Shown piece after piece: positions 6,297 through 10,365 of a stretch of 10,365 nucleotides of DNA. A model generated the notes under the pieces. It had not been told where the DNA came from. It saw only the letters and a program-made list of their open reading frames with translations, and did not search any database. Every line of letters starts with the position of its first letter. Positions within the stretch are counted from its first letter, which is position 1. The position numbers and the translations under genes were made by a program. Source of the DNA: CAITYL01 sp041651315 (GTDB taxonomy: Bacteria > Verrucomicrobiota > Lentisphaeria > Oligosphaerales > CAITYL01); the NCBI GenBank assembly GCA_041651315.1, contig JBAZJM010000158.1, positions 1-10,365 of the forward strand, in the 5' to 3' direction.

Positions 6297-7529
6297 CTAC
6301 AAATACCGCACGGCGGTTTCCTTGAGATGGCGGGTTTCGAGGACGTTTTGGAGGCGGCGCACGATGTTGCGGCGCAGGTCGAGCTCGAAGGGGGCGCTGG
6401 GGTCGAGGTGGGCGTCGTTGACGCGGGCGCCGACCACGAACTCGATGATGTCGCTGTCGAGCAGCAGGCCGGCCAGGCGGGTGACGCTGTTGACCGGCCC
6501 CGCGGTGGGGTCGCCGGCGCGCTCGAGCCGTTCCAGCAGTTTCTGCAGGGTGATGGCACCCTCACAGACCAGGGCGATGCCGGGCATGATGGCGAGCGGG
6601 GGAAGGTCCTCGTCCAGGTGTTCCAGGTCGGCGGTGAGCGGCCGGTGCAGTTCGCGGGCGGCGATGACCGCGGTGGTGCCGCCGCAGATGGCGACCTCGC
6701 CCGGGAAATGGACGATGCTGTCAGCCAGCAATCGGTCGTTTTCGCGGACGAACGGCGGGCCGGTGACGACCAGCAGTCGTCGTGGCCGGCGGACATAGAG
6801 CACGGCGCAGGAGGTGTCGTCGCGCGGCTGGCCGCCGTCGCGGCGGACCGCCTCCTCGACCACGCGCCGGGCGAGGTCGCGGGCGGCCATGGTGGGCACC
6901 GCCGTGACCAGGTTGCGGATGAAGGCGTGCAGCGCGCCCAGTCCCCAGCCCAGGGGGGTGCCGGGCCGCCCCATGCCGGCCTGGGTGACGCCGTCGGAGA
7001 CCAGGATCAGGCGGTCGTTTTCATGGGTGCGGACATCGCAGGCCAGCAGGGTGCAACCCTCGCCGTTGCCATCGGCCGGGGGCGGCACGCGCAGCGGCTG
7101 CTTGTGCAGGGGCACCACGGCGCCGTCGCTGTGCAGCAGCAGGGCTGGCGGATTGTCATGTTCGATGACGCGCAGACGGCCGTCCGGGCTGGCGTCCAGG
7201 ATGGTGAAGGTGGAATAGCCGAGGCCGCGTTCCCGGCAGACCGGCAGGGTGTCCATGATCACCCGGGCGGCCTGCTCAATGTCCATGTCCTCGGAAACGA
7301 AGGTCAGCGCCATGGCCCCGGTGAGAGTGGACAGCACATTGGCCTTGACCCCGCTGCCCAGGCCGTCGGCCAGCACACATAGGGTGCGCCCGCTGACCCG
7401 CAGCCGCCGGCGGAACACGGCGTCCCCGCAGACGGGATGCCCGTGCTTGGGCGCCTGGTGGGTGCCCAGTTCCAGGAAGGGCGGCGCCGGGTGCGGCGGC
7501 AGCGGGTGATGGGGATGGGGTTCGTTCAT
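6297..7529 (-). CDS. SpoIIE/PP2C-type serine/threonine phosphatase, hydrogenase-linked
   Basis: A 410-aa protein. Residues about 20-245 are a PP2C fold of the SpoIIE type with the metal-binding acids in order: G35-D36, A54-D55-G56, V177-S-D179-G180 and R236-D237-D238. These would bind two Mn/Mg ions and remove phosphate from Ser/Thr, often on anti-sigma-factor antagonists. Residues about 250-410 form a second region (VVTGPPF, GEVAICGGTTAVIAA) that I do not recognise. Phosphatases of this kind are known neighbours of sensory [FeFe]-hydrogenases, and this one lies 68 bp downstream of one on the same strand. It probably converts the sensor's signal into dephosphorylation of a partner, and no kinase or antagonist is visible here. 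The start is the only early ATG but lacks a ribosome site. The His/Pro-rich first 17 residues may not be real, and a later non-ATG start is possible. Confidence 0.85.
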   Translation of the reverse strand: MNEPHPHHPLPPHPAPPFLELGTHQAPKHGHPVCGDAVFRRRLRVSGRTLCVLADGLGSGVKANVLSTLTGAMALTFVSEDMDIEQAARVIMDTLPVCRERGLGYSTFTILDASPDGRLRVIEHDNPPALLLHSDGAVVPLHKQPLRVPPPADGNGEGCTLLACDVRTHENDRLILVSDGVTQAGMGRPGTPLGWGLGALHAFIRNLVTAVPTMAARDLARRVVEEAVRRDGGQPRDDTSCAVLYVRRPRRLLVVTGPPFVRENDRLLADSIVHFPGEVAICGGTTAVIAARELHRPLTADLEHLDEDLPPLAIMPGIALVCEGAITLQKLLERLERAGDPTAGPVNSVTRLAGLLLDSDIIEFVVGARVNDAHLDPSAPFELDLRRNIVRRLQNVLETRHLKETAVRYL

Positions 7530-7540
7530 GGGGAATCAGC

Positions 7541-7576
7541 AGGCTGTAGGCTATAGGCAGTTAGGCTGTAGGTTTG
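7541..7576. repeat. 7-bp tandem array (aggctgt-type)
   Basis: Units start at 7541, 7548, 7555, 7563 and 7570. The core is aggctgt, with variants aggctat and the 8-base aggcagtt, ending in a degenerate copy. It occupies the junction between the sensory hydrogenase stop (7598) and the phosphatase start (7529). The phosphatase start therefore has no room for a normal ribosome site, which suggests the array forms part of the translated mRNA's intercistronic region. Confidence 0.7.
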
Positions 7577-7597
7577 GGCTTGGAAGTCCGGCGGGGG

Positions 7598-9346
7598 TTA
7601 CGGCGATTCCTCATCCTCGGTCAGGGCGGCGTCGGGATCGGCGGCGAAGGCGGTGATGATCTCGTTGAGGCTGGCCTGGGATTCGGCGGCGTTCTCGCCC
7701 AGCAGGTAGGCGATCTGCTGGACGGTGGCCAGGTTGCGGCGGATGACGTCGCGGGTCCGGCGCACCACCTGGTCCTGGCGCATGGCGGGTTCGGTGACGT
7801 CCTGGAGCACGCCGCCGGCGCTGCGGCCCGGCTCGATGCCGAACAGCGAGGCGGTGAACACGCGGTCATGGCCGCGCACGGTCTGGTTGGCCAGCTCCTC
7901 GCCGGTGGCCAGCACATGCCGCAAGCCGTCGGCCAGGAACGGGGCGACGCGGTCGAGGGCGACCCCCTCCAGCCCCGGCTTGGCGTCGTAGGCGGTGATG
8001 ACGTCGGCGCCGGCCAGGCGGGCGAAACGGCGGTTGCATTCGATGATGCGCAGCTCCTGGTCGACGATGACCACCCCCGAGGGCATGGTCTTGATCAGGG
8101 CGTTGGCCTTCTTTTGGGCGAGCTGGCGCATGTACGACACGCACATCGTCGCCTCCGCCTTGCCGGCCAGCAGGGCGGCGGCGAACTCGCGGCAGTTGGC
8201 GTAGCCGCAGCCGCCGCAGTTGAGCTCGTCGTCGGCCGTGCGTTTGCCAACCCGGGCCAGCGCCTCGCGCAGTTTGACCTCGTCGGTGCAGGCGGCCGGG
8301 GCGGGGGGCGGCGGCGGGTGGTTGAGGGCCAGTTCGACGGCCGGCACCCGGGGAATGGCGGCGGCCGGATAGGCGGCGCCGGCCAGCACGGCGCGGCGCT
8401 TGGCGATGGTGCCGTCGCGGGTGCGGGCGCAGGGGCCGTTGACGCAGCCGCCGGCGCAGGCCAGCAGCTCCAGGAACAGCGGGCCGGCCAGGGTGGCGGG
8501 GTCGAGGTCGTGCAGGGCGCCCTGGATGGCTTCGACGCCCGACAGCGCCATCAGGTCGCCGGCATGCACCGCGCAGTTGGCGCGGATGCCGGCGATCATG
8601 CCGCCGTCCACCGGGTAGAGCACGCCTTCCTCGGCGGGGCCGGGAATGAACGGGGCGTCCGCCGCCGGCGGTTCCTGGGCGGGGTCGATGGTTTCCGCCG
8701 CCAGCCAGCGCCGCAGTTCCTTGAAGGTGAGGGCGATGTCCACGAGCTCGGGATGGGCGTCGGCCTCGCATTTCTTGCCGATGCAGGGGCCGATGAAGAC
8801 CACCCGCAGTTCCGGGCCGTAGCGGTGCTTGAGCAGCCGGGCATGGGCTTGCAGCGGCGAGCACAGCGGCATGACCGCCGCCGCGAGTTTGGGATGATAC
8901 TTGGCGACCAGTTCGACCACGGTCGGGCAGGCCGGCGACACGAGCAGCCGCGGCTGGGGATCGGCCAGGGCGGCGGCCACGCCGGCCGACACCTCCTGCG
9001 CCCCCAAGGCCGTCTCCGAGACGCCCCAAAAGCCGAGCCGTTTCAGGGCCGCGACCAACTGGGCCGCCGCCAGCCCCGGAAATTCCGCCACCCAGGAGGG
9101 TGCCAGGGACGCCACCACCCGCGCGCCGCCCGCCAGCAGCTGCCGGGCCGCGGGCACGTCGTCGCGCACCCGCTTGGCGCCGGCCGGGCAGACCTCCACG
9201 CAGTGGCCGCAGGCAATGCACAGCTCCGCCATCACCGTGGCGCTGCCGCCGCGCACCTCAATGGCCTTGACCGGGCAGTGGCGGACGCATTTGTAGCAGT
9301 CCTGACACTCCGCCTTTTCCGTGTACACCGGGTGCCGTGCGTTCAT
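7598..9346 (-). CDS. hydS: sensory [FeFe]-hydrogenase-like protein with PAS domain (HydS, group C-like)
   Basis: A 582-aa cytoplasmic protein. Domains in order: a 2x[4Fe-4S] ferredoxin (C14, C17, C20, C24; C43, C46, C49, C53), the H-cluster domain (about 75-340), an extra Fe-S motif (C377, C380, C385, C402), a PAS domain (about 415-520), and a short helical tail. All four H-cluster cysteines are present: C140 (L1, SPACP), C188 (L2, GPCIGKK), and C297 and C301 (L3, ELLACAGGC). The Cys that relays protons in catalytic enzymes, just before the L1 ligand, is Ala139 here, and the L2 Met is Gly, as in sensory enzymes. Turnover should be very slow and the protein more likely senses H2 or redox state. 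ATG 9346 has GGAGG five bases upstream. Open frame to 9466 runs into a tandem array and is rejected. It lies between the hydrogenase and the phosphatase, on one strand. Confidence 0.9.
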   Translation of the reverse strand: MNARHPVYTEKAECQDCYKCVRHCPVKAIEVRGGSATVMAELCIACGHCVEVCPAGAKRVRDDVPAARQLLAGGARVVASLAPSWVAEFPGLAAAQLVAALKRLGFWGVSETALGAQEVSAGVAAALADPQPRLLVSPACPTVVELVAKYHPKLAAAVMPLCSPLQAHARLLKHRYGPELRVVFIGPCIGKKCEADAHPELVDIALTFKELRRWLAAETIDPAQEPPAADAPFIPGPAEEGVLYPVDGGMIAGIRANCAVHAGDLMALSGVEAIQGALHDLDPATLAGPLFLELLACAGGCVNGPCARTRDGTIAKRRAVLAGAAYPAAAIPRVPAVELALNHPPPPPAPAACTDEVKLREALARVGKRTADDELNCGGCGYANCREFAAALLAGKAEATMCVSYMRQLAQKKANALIKTMPSGVVIVDQELRIIECNRRFARLAGADVITAYDAKPGLEGVALDRVAPFLADGLRHVLATGEELANQTVRGHDRVFTASLFGIEPGRSAGGVLQDVTEPAMRQDQVVRRTRDVIRRNLATVQQIAYLLGENAAESQASLNEIITAFAADPDAALTEDEESP

Positions 9347-9402
9347 GCTTGCCTCCGCTGAAACTCTAGCCGCCGGGGCCGGGAAAAACCATGGCGCCGG
9401 GG

Positions 9403-9483
9403 GTGGACCCTGTGGACTCAGTGGACCCGGTGGACGGGGGCGCCCGGTGTCCATCCGGTCCACCAAGGTCCACCGGGTCCATG
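9403..9483. repeat. 9-bp tandem array repeated in inverted orientation
   Basis: The left half has units at 9403, 9412, 9421 and 9430 in exact 9-bp register with core gtggac. The right half (about 9448-9483) carries the same core on the other strand (gtccac/gtccat) with one phase slip. The two halves face each other around a short GC-rich centre, and 9421-9435 pairs with 9469-9483 at 14 of 15 positions. It lies in the 138-bp gap between the two hydrogenase genes and could form a large hairpin in the transcript. Confidence 0.75.
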
Positions 9484-9484
9484 C

Positions 9485-10365
9485 TTACGCCCCCGTTGCC
9501 GCCGCCAGGGCCGCCTCGATGTGGGCCAGGGCGAGCTCGGCGGTGCAGTGGTCGAAGACTTGGCCGTTGACGGTCACGGCCGGGCCGCGGTCGCAGCGCT
9601 CGTGGCAGAAGGCGCCGGTGAGCTCGACGCGCTCCGCCAACCCCCGCTCCTCCAACGCCTTGGTCAGGGCCTGCAGCACCTTTTGCGACCCCCGCAGATG
9701 GCAGCTGGTGCCCAGGCAGACGCTGACTTTGACGGGGGCGGCGCCCCGGCCGTGGATCAGCGGCAGGCCGTCGCTTTTGCCGAGCCGGCGGCGGGTCTGG
9801 TATTTGGTGTGCAGCAGCTTGTGGGCGCGGGGGCTGCCCGGCTCGCCCAGGTGTTCCTGGTAGAGTTTGGCGATGAACGGGTTGTCCTGGGCGCCGTGCA
9901 GCGGCGTGGCGGCCGCCGCGTGGCGGAGGCCGCAGGCGCGCCGGGCGGTCGTTTCCGGGCCGGCCGGCACCGGCTGGCCGGCGCCGCCGATGCAGCCGCC
10001 AGGGCAGGCCATGACCTCGATCAGGTCATACTCGCAGGTGCCGGCGCGCACCTCCTTCAGGATGTTCTGGGTCTCGCGCAGGCCGTAGACGATGCCCAGG
10101 CGCAGGCGGACCGCGTTGACGGTGACGGTCACTTCGCGGCGCGCTGCGGCGCCCTCGGCGGCGCCATGGTCGGTGGCGGGCGCGGTGCCCCCGGAGAGTT
10201 TGGCGGCGGCGTAGCGGAGGACCGCCTCGCTGACGCCGCCCGAGGCGCCGAACAGCAGGCCGGCGCCGCTGGTGCAGGCGAACGGCATGTCGAGCGGCTC
10301 GGGAGTGAGGTCGGCAAAACGCACCCCGGCGCCCTGGATCATATGCGCCAGTTCCTGGGTGGTGA
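9485..10365 (-). CDS. hydA: catalytic [FeFe]-hydrogenase, C-terminal part, with [2Fe-2S] thioredoxin-like domain (partial)
   Basis: The frame is open to the window edge, so the N-terminus, with loops L1 and L2, is missing. The 292 residues seen hold, in order: the end of the H-cluster domain (FGASGGVSEAVLR, 38-50; L3 EVMACPGGCIGG, 116-127, with both cysteines), the small-subunit domain (about 141-190; NPFIAKLYQEHLG and HKLLHTKY), and a NuoE-like thioredoxin-fold ferredoxin (about 212-292) with C216-x4-C221 and C253-x3-C257. L3 is canonical, unlike that of the neighbouring sensor, so this is the likely working enzyme, making or using H2 with ferredoxin or NAD(P)H as partner. The C-terminal [2Fe-2S] domain is usually a separate subunit or an N-terminal module, so the fusion is notable. 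The stop at 9485 precedes a repeat-filled gap before the sensor gene. Confidence 0.9.
   Translation of the reverse strand, partial: TTQELAHMIQGAGVRFADLTPEPLDMPFACTSGAGLLFGASGGVSEAVLRYAAAKLSGGTAPATDHGAAEGAAARREVTVTVNAVRLRLGIVYGLRETQNILKEVRAGTCEYDLIEVMACPGGCIGGAGQPVPAGPETTARRACGLRHAAAATPLHGAQDNPFIAKLYQEHLGEPGSPRAHKLLHTKYQTRRRLGKSDGLPLIHGRGAAPVKVSVCLGTSCHLRGSQKVLQALTKALEERGLAERVELTGAFCHERCDRGPAVTVNGQVFDHCTAELALAHIEAALAAATGA

Noticed and set aside
7574..9361. Long + strand open frame (595 codons) opposite the sensory hydrogenase
   Set aside because: The product is rich in Gly, Ala, Arg and His with no domain, and it mirrors a gene with full Fe-S and PAS motifs on the other strand.
9347..9466. 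Forty extra N-terminal residues on the sensory hydrogenase
   Set aside because: The extension is translated from the gtggac tandem array, and ATG 9346 has a clear GGAGG.

Overview
The window looks like a chromosomal piece from a high-GC, anaerobic, hydrogen-metabolising bacterium. The combination of a uroporphyrinogen-decarboxylase-like protein beside an AraC regulator, an [FeFe]-hydrogenase cluster, and short word-like tandem arrays between genes suggests a PVC-type lineage (Lentisphaerota or Kiritimatiellota). That placement is inference; no rRNA or marker gene is present. No tRNA, rRNA, CRISPR array, transposase or integrase was found.

Layout. Positions 1-90 hold the probable 3' end of a + strand gene. 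Positions 91-374 are non-coding and packed with palindromes: two terminator-like hairpins and one 88-bp imperfect palindrome. A URO-D family gene (375-1340, -) and an AraC-family regulator (1546-2415, +) are divergent around a 205-bp spacer carrying a 9-bp tandem array and a direct repeat spaced exactly 100 bp. Next is a two-gene + strand unit (2582-6242) with visibly lower GC than its neighbours. It holds a frameshifted P-loop ATPase followed, with an ATGA overlap, by an 860-aa STAND-like ATPase with a winged helix and a TPR array of almost identical 105-bp repeats. A perfect 13-bp inverted repeat lies directly upstream of its candidate promoter.

The right-hand third (6297-10365) is read on the - strand as three genes in the order hydrogenase -> sensory hydrogenase -> phosphatase. 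The first is the C-terminal part of a catalytic [FeFe]-hydrogenase carrying a C-terminal thioredoxin-like [2Fe-2S] domain. The second is an [FeFe]-hydrogenase-like sensor with a PAS domain and a changed proton-transfer residue. The third is a SpoIIE/PP2C-type phosphatase. A likely logic is that the sensor reads H2 or redox state and works through the phosphatase to control hydrogenase expression or activity; this is inferred from family and order.

The two points most worth pursuing are the uncharacterised ATPase pair with its repeat-diversified TPR receptor, and the different short tandem array found at each of four gene junctions (9-, 10-, 7- and 9-bp periods).
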